DNA from: Ailanthus altissimus | Taxonomy: Eukaryota > Streptophyta > Magnoliopsida > Sapindales > Simaroubaceae | DNA: 64,000 nucleotides | Direction: 5' to 3' | Assembly (NCBI GenBank): GCA_946807835.1 | Contig: OX327703.1 | Location: forward strand, 379,501-443,500 | Shown here: piece after piece, positions 11,051 through 24,878 of the stretch | How the letters are laid out: each line of letters starts with the position of its first letter | Numbering within the stretch: the first letter of the stretch is position 1 | Translations under genes and position numbers: made by a program | The notes under the pieces: model-generated | What the model was told of the DNA's origin: nothing | The model's input: only the letters and a program-made list of their open reading frames with translations | Databases searched by the model: none

Positions 11051-11713
11051 CTCTATTTTAGTATGAATAGTGCTACATTTACATACAGTGATTACTATTT
11101 ATTAAGTATTAATTTTTTATTTTTTTTATTAATATAATAATCATATAATACTAATCAAACCCATTAATTATTTAGTATTTAAACTACAAATTTTATGACC
11201 TAACTATATAAACATAGTATTACTCTTTTAATATTTTATCATAATAAAAATTAAGAAAAAGGAAGTGCAATTTTTTTAAAAATAAACATGATATCAATCA
11301 CGACCGACGCTAATATTGCTCTTAGCTTGAACTCAATAGTCAACAGGAGGGTCAAATTTGAAAGATGGATGCGTCATCACTAACAATGAAAAGATATCAG
11401 AAAGAAGGCTTTGGATTATAATTACTAATAATTTGCTCTTTCAAATGCATTGCATTTTCTTCCAACTTGGGGGCCTCCGGCCTCCCATGGCAAGGTAAGG
11501 TTGGATTGTGATTATCAGCAAAGTCACATGCCACCAACGAGATTCATGGATCATCTCAAAAAATAAAAACCCCATCACAACAAACATAATCTATGGCTTC
11601 CCGCATAAGTAAATCATGCAACAATATCAAGATTTACAAGATGGCCGGCCGAATCTAGAATATCAAACTATGTGCCACCAAATGGTTCCTCTCTTGTGCC
11701 ATAATAAACTACT
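11051..11713. other. Intergenic DNA upstream of duplication copy 2
   Basis: AT-rich to about 11280, then more balanced sequence with GGCCTCCGGCCTCCC near 11472. Nothing coding is supported. The 84-codon plus-strand frame at 11616-11870 runs into the duplicated 3' flank of the ARGOS-like gene and looks accidental. Confidence 0.45.
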
Positions 11714-12613
11714 AATATCCATCTACCCGGCCGTATATAATAAGTGCTTACAGTATATCCACAAACAAAGGGAGATCAAATTCATCCTTCTTTCAACCCT
11801 TTTAAGGGATTTACCAAGACTCCAGCCTGTATCTTCATCGAAACTCGAGAGTTGTAACATTGGACATTAAACTTGTAATGCATAAGAAGTATTAGATTTC
11901 ATCTGAACACAAGTGACGTATAACATGAATCGTTAAACTTGCAATAACATAAGAATTAATGGTCATAATTATCTAAGCACAAACAGAAACAAGAAACAAT
12001 AAGTGCACATTAAAAGAGGGAGACAATTCCAAGCTGATGATTAAGAAATAAAAGAACAAATGTTATCATCTTTTTTTAGGAAATTTAGAAAATTACAAAA
12101 ATGTATGATGAAAGGGGTGCGATTTTTTAACACCATTTACACATATGTATAGGTTATATCTCTTACATTAGAAGGCATGAATGCCAGGATCATAAGCACT
12201 GCTAAAATGCCTATAGGAAGCAGCAGCAGCATCAATGGTGGGGGAGGCAATGGTGGGAGTATCAACGGAAGGATCAGCAAAGACGCTGTTAGACATACGA
12301 GCAAGAGCAATGACTCCAGACTGAAATAGCTTGCTGGAAGCAATCTTCTCGAGGCCCCTTGAGAGAAACTGCGATGATATTCCATTTTCTTTTTTTCAAC
12401 AATGGGATTGGCAATCTTTCTTGCTCCGCCGTCCATAATGCTGCTCGAACAACGATCTTGCAAGTTTATTATACCTTTTGATACTCTTAGTCTCGACTCA
12501 GGATGATCAGAAGTCATTTACTATACTCAGTTTGCCCCGTTCACCAAAACCCCAGATTAGATCAAAGTCCTTTGTAACAACAATAACTTCAACTATTGCC
12601 CGCAAATCAGTGA
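11714..12613. repeat. Segmental duplication, copy 2 (carries ARGOS-like gene 2)
   Basis: Collinear with 5910-6866. At its left end it reads CTACTAATATCCATCTACCC, which corresponds to the Copia-A insertion flank of copy 1 (ACAAATATCTATATACCC). This copy therefore shows the site without the copia element. Similarity stops at 12613; beyond that copy 2 continues into its own intron and 5' exon. Confidence 0.88.
12137..12517 (-). CDS. ARGOS-like protein, copy 2 (OSR domain)
   Basis: A 126-residue paralogue of the protein at 6395-6778. The N-terminal region (INLQDRCSSSIMDGGARK, EYHRSFSQGASRR) and the OSR domain (YFSLESLLLLVCLTASLL, LPPLPPPPLMLLLLPIG, LMILAFMPS) are intact, with two predicted membrane helices around the proline turn. 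It lacks the extra residue of copy 1, which makes it closer to the usual OSR spacing. Differences from copy 1 are scattered and keep the frame, as expected if the protein was under constraint. Upstream, a plausible 5' non-coding exon (13471 to about 13620) and a leader intron (13470-12593) are present, so this copy probably retains the original promoter. Role from family knowledge: growth-promoting, hormone-responsive ER/plasma-membrane protein. Confidence 0.92.
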   Translation of the reverse strand: MTSDHPESRLRVSKGIINLQDRCSSSIMDGGARKIANPIVEKKKMEYHRSFSQGASRRLLPASYFSLESLLLLVCLTASLLILPLILPPLPPPPLMLLLLPIGILAVLMILAFMPSNVRDITYTYV

Positions 12614-13620
12614 GCCCTTAAATAGCAGCGAATGAAGCTCACAAACCAGATGACAAAATGTGGCCAATTATTAAGTGAACACCAAACTTCCTTCAAAATC
12701 AGAAGAGAACAACAACCCAGATAGTTAAATGAGCCCAAGTTTAAGCAGTGATGATCACAAAATGCCTTCAAACACGCAATGGTCCAAGCTCAAATCAGAT
12801 TCCAAAATGCGGACTAATTCAAACAGCCTCCTCAACAATACCCCACTAACAGATTCAACGTGCAAAGGACTCTTTATCCTAGACTTTCAACTCTAAATTT
12901 CTCAAAATCTAATATCTCAGTATCTCAATTGGAACTTACTAGCCTCAAATACTATGAACTTTTAACAAGATTCAAACCCAAAATCGCAAGAAAGATAAGG
13001 TTATACTCCATCCCAGATTACAAACTACACGCTTCTAAATTCCGTGAGCATCAGACTTTAACCAGAGAATTTCAGCTGCTTGGATTCAGTATGTGAACCA
13101 TGAAACATCGTCTCCAATAATCCAACTGTTCTTCCCATTTAGAAAGAAAAAAGGTTCAATCAGTAACATGAACTTTCTCATATTCATATATTTAAAACCA
13201 AATCAAGCATCAAAATACAAGCTAAAAAGGGAATCTTTCATCACGTCAAGAACAATAAAACTATCAAATAGTACTCAAAAGTTAGGTTTTTTTTTTGTGT
13301 TTTTCAGAGAACAATCAAAAGAAAATCATTTGCATCGAACGCAAATCATCATAAGGGAATTTATGAAAAAGATAAAAACTACCCAGAAAAGAAAGTTATA
13401 ATCTTGACAAGAAAGTTGCATTTAAAAGAAAAAAAAAAAAAAAAGGAACCTTGAACAACTTGAAACAAACCTGTGATGTTGCAAGGCTTGAAGATGATGA
13501 TGGCAAGAATGATAATTTAATTTACAAATGAGACTGCAACAACGAGAGAAGAAGAAGAAAGCTCCCCCGTGCAATCTTTGCATCTCAAAACTTATACCCC
13601 TCAAATCTCTCCTCTCTTTT
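12593..13620 (-). other. Predicted 5' UTR exon and leader intron of ARGOS-like gene 2
   Basis: On the minus strand a pyrimidine-rich, gene-like leader (about 13620-13471; CTTTCTTCTTCTTCTCTCG, then GCAACATCACAG) ends at a good donor, GTTTGTTTCA, beginning at 13470. A candidate acceptor, GGGCAATAG/TTGAAG, lies at 12593. An alternative acceptor, TTACAAAG, lies slightly further down. The plus-strand open frames at 12860-13401 fall inside this intron and are not supported as genes. Transcript evidence would settle the exon limits. Confidence 0.5.
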
Positions 13621-13699
13621 TTATCCTACAAAATTTTTCTCTTTTTTTTTTCCCTTCAAGAATTAGAGAGAAAATGGAAATTATAATAAAATGTAAAGA

Positions 13700-16600
13700 A
13701 AGAAAAAAAGGAGGTGGGTGGTTTTAAAATGGGGGTGGTGGTGAAGTTTACAAGGAATGAACGAGGAAAGCGGAAATGAAATGTATCTTCTTTTGTAATG
13801 AAGTTGAAAAATATAGATTTTAAGCTTTAGTTTCACTGTATTGGTACTAGATCACCAATTCAAAAATTTTGGATTTGGAATTTTTAATTCATTTACCCTT
13901 GTTATTATTCTGTCTTTTGAGGTTGGATTCAGTGAATTTCATTCTATTTTTTGTTAAGAAACTTTTTTCAAGTGGGGCAAACTTTGCTGCTGACAAAACC
14001 CAGTTGCTGGTTTTGGAAATGCAGTGTGTGTTGATGTGTTGTGTCTCCCAAGGTTCATTTCCCCTAGACCCTCTTCTTAATTAATTTATTTCATTTTTAA
14101 AATATAATTATAATAAAAAAACTCTCTAGAATTCTGAATCTCTCTCTCTTTCTTTTTCTTTCTCTACTACTTTATTGCTTCTTATTCATATTATGGGTCC
14201 CATTTTTTCTCTTCCCTCCCTTTCTATTCCAATATGAAGTCATCTCATATTTGTATTTTCTCTCATTTGGTCCCTCATTTTGGTTCAAACTGACCATGCT
14301 TCTTGAATCTTCCATGACATAGTCTTTGAGGTTTTCATTTTTTTAGTAGCTATTCTTTATGGGTTTTGTTTATTGTAATGCTTTATTTGTTTTTTTTTTT
14401 AAATTTAAACTTGGAATTTGAAGTGAATTCAATAAAAATTTTAATATTGTTGAAGTACTTTTAAACATACTAGAAGGTATTTGATTGGATGTACATGTAT
14501 TTAGTCTATAGCCAATCAATAAGAACTTTATATTATAAACATATAAACAAACAAAAGTTCCATTTACAAATTTTAAACTTCAAAGGCATTAAAAAAAAAA
14601 TGATTATCAAAATGTTCTATCTTTAAAATTTATCCTTTTTTTTTCTAAGAAAACACAACAATTTTGAAAATAATGCCTAACAATTTCAATTATCCCAATA
14701 ATTCCTTCTTTGTTTGGTCAAATGATTATCTTCAAAAGTCATAAAAATGCAAACTATGTAGTGCAAGTAACTCATTATCATTTCCAACTTGTGTTGCACT
14801 ACTTGCTAATTTTAGATTAAATTAATAAACAAAAATCAATCAATCAATCAATTAATTAATTAATTGTTATGGCCCTTATGGGTATATTATTATCTATGGA
14901 CTATGGTTAGGCTAGTGGGGTTCAAGAAATGGCAGTCCATCAATATTTGCACATAATATGTTCTTATGCTTATGTCAAGTGGACCTATAACACAACACTC
15001 ATCTTTAATGATGAATTGAATTGAATTGAATTTATTTTTAGTAAAGGCGACATTGAGATGCCTTTGCTTATATGCATTACATGAAATGGGCACATGTCAT
15101 GCTCTCCTTCATTGCCCTCTGTTTTTCAATTCAATGAATATGCATCTCCATTCAACTTGTAATTTAATTATTCCTCGTACAAAACCCATCTACACATTCA
15201 CATATTCTAGTCTTTATATATATATATATATATTATGCGAGTTTTATTTTAACATATTATATAATTCATTATAATAAGTATTATATATATGATAAAATAA
15301 TTTATAATATATTATGAATTATATAAAAATAATATATTAATTAAACAATATTATATAACAATATTGTTCATCATATTATAAGTGGTATAGTCTATTAAAT
15401 ATATATATATATATATATATAAAAGATTTGAATATGGGTGTATGGTCATTGCATGCACTTTCCATGCTCTATTCACAAACCTCCTGTTTTCACAACTTGT
15501 GGGGGGTGGGGTAAGGCAAAATTCATGCATTGGTGGATTGAATTTTGGGTGATTTTGGAATTTAGGATTATGCATGCATCATTTACAATATGGAGAATAG
15601 ATTCTTCGGTCAAAACGTGTTTTGGACATTAAAAAAGAAAGAAGAAGTTGATATGCAATAAAAAAAAAAGTATTCTTTGTTTGTTTGGTTTTGGGGTGTA
15701 TAAAGAAATGAAAGAAACTTTGGAAAACCTTTTACTAAAGTCAAAGTTCCCCACCACCCATGGCTTTGGTATTAATTAGTAAAATTAAGATTTATCATCT
15801 AAAATGAAATGAAAAATTAATTCCCATTCAATAAGGAAAAACAAATCTATTTATAAAAGTTAACAACAAAAGAGGAATCATCTAAGTAAATAGAATGACA
15901 TTGTATTTTTTTAATAAATAATCCTATTTATTAATTTTGTATTTTAATAATTTTTTAAAAAATAATGATTTAAGTATTTTTTAAATAATAAAATATTATA
16001 ATAAATAATTTAAAAAATTGTAAAAATTAACTTTTTAGTGAATATTTGACGTATCACTTGTAATAGAAGATATTGAGGTCAAAATCGGGAGGTGCAGTGT
16101 TACTCCTTCATAATATATTCTATTATATTTAATACGATAATAATTTTTAATTAATTAATAATTAACAAAATAAAATAATACTATATTTATATACTTTATA
16201 TCTTCACTAACGAGTGACACAAATCAAAGAGTATCATGTATTAGTATTTATTGAAATTTTTTATTACATCATTAATATATTAGTTATTTTACATCCGTCA
16301 ATAAATTTAATATTACATATACATACAAAATTACAATAGCGTAGCATTATTCTAATAAAATTATTTTTTTAATTAAAAAAAAGAAGCAAGTCTTGATTAT
16401 ATTTCATATAAGATCTTGCAAAACTCAAATTGAAAGAAGAGACATAAATAATAAGGTTAAAAATTTAAAATCTATGGTGAAGACATGAAGGAAGCTTCTT
16501 TTTGTATTTATTAACTATTATTGGAATAAACAAAAATAAATAAATAAATAAATAAAAGCACTTTGGCTTTTAAGGTGGCATACAGATCACAGTAGTAGTA

Positions 16601-17927
16601 GTAGTAGGGATTTCTCCAAACACCAAACACCCTCCATACCAAGAAGCATCGTTTTTGCAAAAGTGCTTTGTTTTGAAGTTGAATTGTGGGTCCTTTTGCA
16701 ATTGTGTTAGGGAACCAAATTTCAGATTTCTCATTAATTTATTGTAAATATTTATCGAGGATGTTGAATATTTGGGATTTTGTTTGTAGAGAAAGATTAA
16801 ATAACAATTTTGTCAAATTTGTTAATGAGAAATTAGTTAGAAGTTCAAAGTGAAAGTGCTTTCTTGTTTTCTTTCTTACTTTTTATTTCAATTTTTTTTG
16901 GGAATAACTTTTAAAAATTTCATCTATTTTATGGTGATTTTTTTTGCGTGTGTGTGTGTTTTTTTTTTTTGTATTTATGTGATATGTTGGAGTATTTTTT
17001 ATTATTTAGATTTCAAGTTTTTTTTTATTTTTATTTCAGATCTAAAAGTAATTTAGCAAAAAAATATTTATTTTGTTACCATTGACGATAAGGAGCGACT
17101 TAAAAGAGGCATAAATATATTTTTGATCTAGTTTAAAGTTTTAATAAACCCGTTATTGGGTGATAAAAATATTTTTTGTATACAAAATTTTTGTATTAAT
17201 ATTTTTATATTAGTTATTAAAAAAAATTTAATGTTGGTCTAGTGAGTTGTAATTGAACTGGCTATTTACTTTTGATTTGTTTTGTTGAATGGAAATTATG
17301 TTTACGTGTCAAAAAAAAATTAGAAAAAAAAAAAATCAACGGCTGCGTTTTGAGTTCTGACCCATTCTTATCATGGTGAGTTGACTTAGTCTATTGGAAA
17401 ATTTTATTTTCTTCTTCCTGAAAATTTGTAAATATTTTGACTTTGTTTCTCCAATTCCTTTGATTTTCTTTTTTGGTTGTGATATAAAAATAACAAGACA
17501 AAGATAAAAAAATAATAATTATAAATATTCAGAATTTATTTCAATCTTATTCAAAAATACATTAGTTAATTATATGTTTGTATTTATTTAAATGATGAAA
17601 GTTCAAATCAACAGAATTTTTTTATAAAAAAATTACATGTATTACATTTATTAATACAATTATTATTCTATTATAATTAAAATAAAACTTTATTTTTGTA
17701 TTGATAGGTACCCAAATTTTAACTAAAACGGAACAAAATTTCACTTCTGTATTAATATACACTCAAATATTAACTCCCATCGAAGAAAAAAGAATATTTT
17801 TATTATATAAAAAATAATTATTATATTACTTTAATATTCATCGCAGTTTAAATCCTAATCTTTAAGTCCAAAATATGTATTTAAAGAGAATAATTACCGT
17901 TAGAATAAGCGATCAAGTGCATCAACA
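13700..17927. other. Intergenic AT-rich DNA
   Basis: No gene is supported. It includes AAT-rich and (TA)n stretches (about 15213-15232 and 15400-15420), short tandem ATCA/ATTA runs near 14838-14862, GTA repeats near 16592-16606, and long T runs. Short open frames at 13869, 15026, 15438 and 16850 have biased, low-complexity composition and no family features. Confidence 0.5.
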
Positions 17928-17939
17928 AAAGATTTTGAT

Positions 17940-18056
17940 ATGAGTATTGACTGAGCCCCTTAAGGTCTCACATCCTCACTTGGATTCGACTCTCCTTCCC
18001 TCTTAGGTGGTGTAGAAATAATGATAAATATTGTAATCTCCCCTTAAAAAAAAAAT
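17940..18056 (+). mobile_element. SINE (tRNA-derived type) with target duplication
   Basis: A ~117-bp insert contains a box-B-like GGATTCGACTCTCC after GAGCCCCTTAAGGTCTCAC. It ends TTGTAATCTCC followed by a poly(A) run. It is flanked by near-perfect direct repeats: AAAGATTTTGAT at 17928-17939 and AAAGAATTTTGAT at 18057-18069. A terminal A-tail with variable-length direct repeats of 12-13 bp is the signature of LINE-assisted retroposition. No clear box A is visible, so it may be 5'-shortened. Confidence 0.75.
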
Positions 18057-18069
18057 AAAGAATTTTGAT

Positions 18070-21000
18070 TTATTAATTTTATGGCTTTGTATGTCTTATT
18101 CTTCTTATTTTATTTTACTAGCTTGAGAAAATTATGATTTTGTTTTTGGTGATTACTGGAATCTAACTTATTTTATTTTCCTGAAAACAGAACTTTATGT
18201 AAATGAAAAGAAAAAAAAATGTGAAAAAAATGGAACAAATCAACTAATTTCAGTAGCCATTGTACAAGAGAATCCACGTTTGTCTTGTACAAAATCTTTG
18301 CCACGGATTTTCCTCTATCAAATTTCTTATTTTCATAAATTATCACATTGGTTCGCTATTTTTTTTTTAATATTGTTACATCAATATTAGTGATAATTAC
18401 GAGATGCATTTGATACTTTAAAACCAATTACATTTTTTTATTTATATTAAATTAATAAAATTATACAAATATAAAATATTACAAATGAGAGGGGTGATTA
18501 ATTTAAAAATAATAAATAACACAATCACGACTGGTGATAAGTCGATAACACTCTTTAAATTAATATATGTTTATTATTTTATTCATTATATAAAGGGTTG
18601 CCAATAGGACAGATTAGGGTAAGGATCACAATCTTTATATTTGAATGTGTTAAAATATGTAATTCCAATTTAAAATAGGACCCAAAATGAGAATGAGGAT
18701 CCTTGTATCTTGTACCTATTTTTTATTTCTTAAATATTCTTTTAATTGTATTGATTTAATTTTGTGAAATAATTTTTTATCATGTATAATCATAATATAC
18801 GAAAAATATTATAAATATCACACAGAAATATAAATTATATTGAGTCTTTAACTGCTAATTTTAAAAATTAATAATATAAATTAAAATCACAAAAATTAAT
18901 AATTTCTTAGAATTTTGACATCTCAATCATCATGCTTCATTTATAATCCAAGCATGAAGTCTGTATTAAAATTCCTCACAAACCTATAACATAAAGTAAA
19001 AAAAAAATTGAGTTAAATGAATGATGATTAAGAAACTAATAATGGTAATAAAATTATTTATCTCTTTAGTTTGTTCTTCTTTATCTTTTTTTTTTCTACA
19101 AATAAGTTCACTCCAATTTGAAAATAAGTATCTAATATTAAATATAATTTAAAAAAATAAAGAAATAAATTAAAATAAAAAAAAATAATAATCAACATTT
19201 TTTAAAATATAATATAAATAAATTTTATACTTTCAAATTTAGCATGTAATCAACTTTGATTTATATGAATAAATAAATTTTTTACACTATTTTTTTAATT
19301 TTATTTTTAAATAAGGCATTTGGAGCGAATTTTGAAAATCAACTTATCCTTAAAAAACTTCAATTTAATTCGAATTTAGATTATTATTCTCAAACCGTCA
19401 CATCCCTAAAAAATGCTTAAAATGCAATTTGAATTACTCTCCATTTGAAAGTAGATATCTATGAAACTTCAACTCTATGAAAAATTCTGTCATTTCTAAT
19501 TATATTATTTAAAAAAAAATACTTTCATTAGTAAAATAAATAAATACAAAAGTCAATATATTTTTAATTACAATTACTAATTTGTATTATAATTAGTCTA
19601 CTAATTTAATCTTATTACTACACAATATGAAATTATAGAATTTTAACAAAGATATTTATATATGATCCTAAATATTTTTTAATAACTAATTCTTTAGAGC
19701 CTAAAAAGTGTTTTGAATGTTATAAAATATTTAGTTTTAGCTTATGAATGAGTTTTTCATTTGGGTTTCTTCTAATCAACATGAAAAAAACGAAAAAAAA
19801 AAATATTTTTTTAAGAATTAAGTATTTTAATAAATTTGTTCAGTCACACCAAAAACTAGTGTTAATTGTTTGAAGAACCTGGCACTTTGATGACAAATAA
19901 GAATTTTTAAAAAAGTATGAAAAAAAAGAGAAGAGATTTCAACAAACATCATCACGATGATTTGTATTTTGTGGAGTCTTATAACTACTGTTGACAAGAA
20001 TGCCTTTTAGAAAAGCACTTCCATCAAAGCTGTTTACTTGCTATTTGGAAACACGTTTATTCAAAATATTCAATGTTGGCCAACCACTCATTTGATTTAG
20101 AAAAAAAAAAAACAATTCTCTTATCCCTTATCTATTTTATTAGCTTAATTTTTTAATTTTTTTATATATATAATACGATCCAAATTATATAGAAATTTTA
20201 TAATTACAACTCTCTTTATTGAGTAGACAATAAAAAATATTTTAAAAATTTATATATATATATATATATATTTTTAGCATGTATCACACAAATTTAATTT
20301 CAGTTATTTTAATAATAAAAATAATACTAAAAAAGAAATTAAAATTTTATATTAGATTAGATAATGGTCCATTATATAATTGGTACTAAAGTTTTATGAT
20401 TTGAAATCTCACAAAAATTATCTTTTTGATTTTGAGTCCTTTTAAAATAATAAGAATGCATTATTATTTTTTTAAAAAAATATTTTAATAATCAAGTTAA
20501 TATTTATTAAAAAAAAAAGTTGCTGTAAAGGGAGGGGGAGTGATACAAATGCAAACAGGAGAATAATGATGGATTAGTGCTAAATATTGTGAGTTGAATT
20601 GAATCAATTGAGATTGAATTTGAATAATTATCTTTGGAATAAATTAAGTAAAAATAATAGAATGAATTATGAGTTAAGTTTCATGTATATTTATAGTGTA
20701 TAAATTTAAATTTATATTAAATTATGAATTTAATTAAACATGTGTTAGTTAAAATTTTTAATCTGTTTTAATCAAAGAAAATTATTTAAGTGAAACTTGT
20801 CTATTTATGAAAAAAAGTTCTATACAAAATAATAATCAATCAATTAAAATTAACACAAAATTTAAAATTTAATCTTTTTTTATTCTCATAATGCACGCGA
20901 TCCATTTATGAAAATTATGTGTTAATCAATCTAATTATTTGATATTTGGACTTAATTTTTTTAAAAATTTAATTGTATGTGAATTAGTTGGGTCTTTAGA

Positions 21001-21811
21001 TAAAGAGGCTCCACATAGCGGGCATCGTTTTTTTTTTTCTTCCTTTTATAAGAAAAAAATAAAATTAATGGTGGATTGTTGATCGTCAAAGCCACAAAAA
21101 GTTGTAAACAATGATCAAATCCATTAACCGAATCTGAAAAATAAATTGCTATAGAATCCAATTAACCAAATTTATGAAATTTAATTTATTTTTTGGCCTC
21201 TCTCTTTTGTTTTAGATGCTCCATAATTTTTTTTTTTTTGAGTCCATTGAAACATAAGAGTAAGAGATTGAATCACACGAGTGCAAAAGCACCTAATTAG
21301 TAAAAAAGTGCTTTTAAATCAAGTACTTTTTTCATTTCCTGAAAAAAAAAAAAAATTCATTAGTACTTCATGAAGTGGTAAATGTTTTTTTTTCTTTTAT
21401 CATATACCAATTAATATCTCAAATATTTTTTCATTATATAAAAAATAAGTTTATATAATTTAATAAAATGTAATTACATAGACTATTAATTAAGTGCGAT
21501 CGATTGTTTAAAAGTAGTTCGATTTTAGATTATATTTAATGACACCAAATTTTTGTACACAAATTTTAAATTATTATATTATTATATTAATAATTGTCAA
21601 TATTAAATTTAAAAATTGCATTAATCAAACATATTAAGTTTAATTTTGACTACAAAAAATCTATTTATCTAAGGGTCAAAAATAATGTTCGATAAAAAAA
21701 ATAATGCAATGAATCTACCTCTCTTGTTATTTATATGTATATTGGTCCATATTTAGTACTATTATCAAAATTTTGTATTATTTATTTATTTTGTAAGAGT
21801 AATATCATTAT
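18070..21811. other. Intergenic AT-rich DNA
   Basis: Very AT-rich, with many poly(A/T) tracts, a (TA)n run near 20248-20271 and fragments such as 'aaaagtgctttt' typical of decayed small elements. No gene is supported. Confidence 0.5.
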
Positions 21812-22040
21812 AGAGAGGGACGGAGTTCCATTGGAGCTTACGGGGCCATGGCTCCTCAAGTTCCAATTTTTTAAATTTAATAATATAATTTTAAAACAAG
21901 TATTTTATGATTTGTTTTCTCTAAAATTTGAAATTTGATATTAAAATTTTTATATAATTAAAATTTAATTAATATAATTTTTTAATTTTAACATCTTATC
22001 TTTTCATTTTAAATTTTGATTTCGCCTTTGATTATAAATA
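21812..22040 (+). mobile_element. MITE-like dispersed repeat, copy at 21.9 kb
   Basis: Starts around GAGAGGGACGGAGTTCC, passes through GGGGCCATGGCTCC, has an AT-rich body and ends around GATTTCGCC. It is the inverted-orientation relative of 6953-7165. The exact termini are uncertain. The open frame over its left part is a by-product. Confidence 0.5.
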
Positions 22041-24878
22041 AATGTAAGATTAACACATTTTGCTTAATATGAACAATCTCATTTTTTGGGCTAAAGATTC
22101 CAACTAACCAAATTTTATTAAATTCTTTGCCCTATCTTTTTGAGTTTTTGTGTCAATAATTTAAAGAACATCAAGTGCAAGAGATGCTCCACAATTTGGT
22201 CCATGAAAAAAAAAGTCTAACATTTGAAGTTTCTTTCAAGTTTTTAATTACAAGTGATTTAAGTTACAAGTTTCATATGTTGAAGTTTAAATCTAAAAAA
22301 AGTTAAAAAAAATAAGTTTAAATATTTCAAGTTTTAATTTATCACTTTTAATGTGATAATTTTTAGTTTAATACAAGTGTTAAGATTCTAACTTTGAATT
22401 CGTCCCTTTAATTTTTTTTAAAAAATATATATTTAATTAATACTTTATGATGATTTGAATGTTCTTTTATAACACACATCTTTTTTATAAAAAAAAAGAG
22501 CTAAATTATTTTTCTTTTTAAAAGAAACGACAAGCTTTTGCAAAAAGCACTTAATAAGAATTTTTGTTGTAATAAAAAAACTTTATAAATGAGCACTTTT
22601 CAAATATTTTGTAAAAAAAGCATTTTCTTTATTTTTTAAAATTTTATATTACTATTTAAAGTAAATTTATTGGACATGTTTACAAATCCAAAAACAAAAA
22701 TAAAAAATACCATTTTTATTTTTGAAAATAAATTTAAAAATATCATTCAAAAAAAAAAATATATAACATCTTAACACATACATAAATAAAAATCAACTTA
22801 TTTTTTTTATAAAAAAAATGTAAGTAGATATAAAGTAGATAAATGAACCATTTACTTTGTATTTAGATTAGCACCTAAAATAATATATTTAGTTTAGTTT
22901 TTATTTTAAAAAAAAATCATTTTTTTAATTAAACATGATAAAATGATATTTTTTTTAAAAAAAATTATTAATTATTTTTTAACTATATGAAAAGTAATAT
23001 GATTGTGGATATATATGTAGCAATGTGTAAGAAACAGCAAATTTATGAAATATGAACAGTATATGGATGAAATCACTTAATCCTGTAAACTTCAATTTAA
23101 ATTCTTCCTCCTATCAATTGTAACTATCCAAACTTATGAAATTTGTCTCCTTTCTTTTCAATTATTTAGGTCAATAATTCAGAGAACTTCAATGGACAGA
23201 GATGCTTCATAATTTAATCCACTGAAACACAAAGCATAATTTTCATTTTATTTTTTTATCAACAAGAATACTAATATTCATCAACGTCAATGGGTCATTT
23301 TATATCATTCAATTATATAAAAGGGTTGGGTTTGTATTTGAATTTTTGGGTAAAATTAATTAAACAAGTCATGTTTGCATCCATATAAAATTTTATTGTA
23401 CATTAATTTGACACGACACGAATACAACCCGTTCACATAAAGTCCACATCTTTATTCATACTAGAGTTGAAAGTTTTCTTTATAGGAATTTATTCAATAA
23501 TCTCATCTTCCCTCTTTTTTTATTTATATTTTCTCTATACTAAAACATCAGGATTCAACACTCTTTAAGACTAGAAATAATAAGAATCAAAATAGATGAG
23601 ATGGGGTTAGCTAAAACTTACATCATTTGGTGATTGTATATATAAAATCCATTCTTAAACTGTATAAAATCTTTTAGGTGGGATCAAAAAATACAAAATA
23701 TGTGAACCCAGATCCAAAACAACAAACAAGTCCTAACATTTACATTATAAAATGTCATATTTGTAATATGATGTATCACAATTCTGCTTTACTGTGCTGA
23801 GAGAGCTGTATTATTATAAACCCATATGAAATGCCATGATTGCTTTGATCAGATCGGATCAGAATTCGGAATTCAGGATTCAGAATTATACAGACCCCAC
23901 CATCTTGGCCCATATTTGTCACATGAATCATGATCTTCTGAAATCAGCATGACTGTAATCTTTTACCTCACTCGCCGATATATATATATATATATTTTTT
24001 TCATTTGTATTTGGTTGGGGGTTTGAATTTTTTTAGGTTCATAATTGAAAATGTCAGGCCAGCCTAGCATATGCTTCTCCATTTTCAGGATTTGGGAAAG
24101 ATTAGAGATAAGATTTGATGTTCATTCTCTAACAACCCCTTTTAATCTTTTTAGTATTAAGCACATATTCTTTTTCTTTTGTTGCTTTTGCATGATTCAA
24201 TTAATGTTATTAGTAACAATCTCAACCAAATTCATGTGAGATGTGACCCAATCATGATTTAAGTTATGTTTTTCAAAGTGATTTTAATAGTGTTCAATAT
24301 CCTGAAATGCTTTCTATGGTTTATTTTCTAATTTCTATGATGGAAATAGCACAAAATACTTTACTTCATTCTTAGGATCAGCTTGAGAATATTTTTGGAA
24401 GAATGCTTTCATCTCCTAAGGCCTTTTTTTTAATTAAAAAAAAGCACTTTATATTTTAATTGTTAACTACAAAAGTAATTTTAGATTGAGAAAAATGCTT
24501 TCAGATACTTGTATGAAAACTATTACAAGATAAAAAGTACTTCTTACAAATACCACTGTTTGATGCAAGTGGGAATTGAGGTAGATGAGACAAAAGGGAG
24601 ATTAAAATGAAAGAGCTTATATTATTAAACAGAAGGGAATTTAGGTAGTGTGTTAAATGTTACCAAGCCTTTACTGCTTGCATCAAAAGCAAAGCTGCTC
24701 CCAGGTTTGGATAAATCAAGTAGATTTAGGAATATAAAGTAGGCACTCTTACATGTTCATCTTGCTTTAAAATTTGGGTTTCAAAACTACGTAAACAAAT
24801 TTAGAGAGATTTGCTACCTTTTTTCACTGAAGTTGCCTCCATGTCACAACATTTAACTTCATTTATGCAACTAATTTA
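22041..24878. other. Intergenic AT-rich DNA
   Basis: No supported gene. It contains AT-rich sequence, poly(A/T) tracts and a (TA)n tract near 23979-23994. A text 'ttgacacgacacgaatacaaccc' near 23407 is of the kind found in dispersed repeats, but I cannot define an element. Confidence 0.45.

Noticed and set aside
12860..13401. Plus-strand frames of 78 and 102 codons
   Set aside because: They fall in the predicted leader intron of ARGOS-like gene 2 on the other strand and lack family features.
13869..17056. Small plus-strand frames at 13869, 15026, 15438 and 16850
   Set aside because: Short, compositionally biased and without codon-use or domain support.
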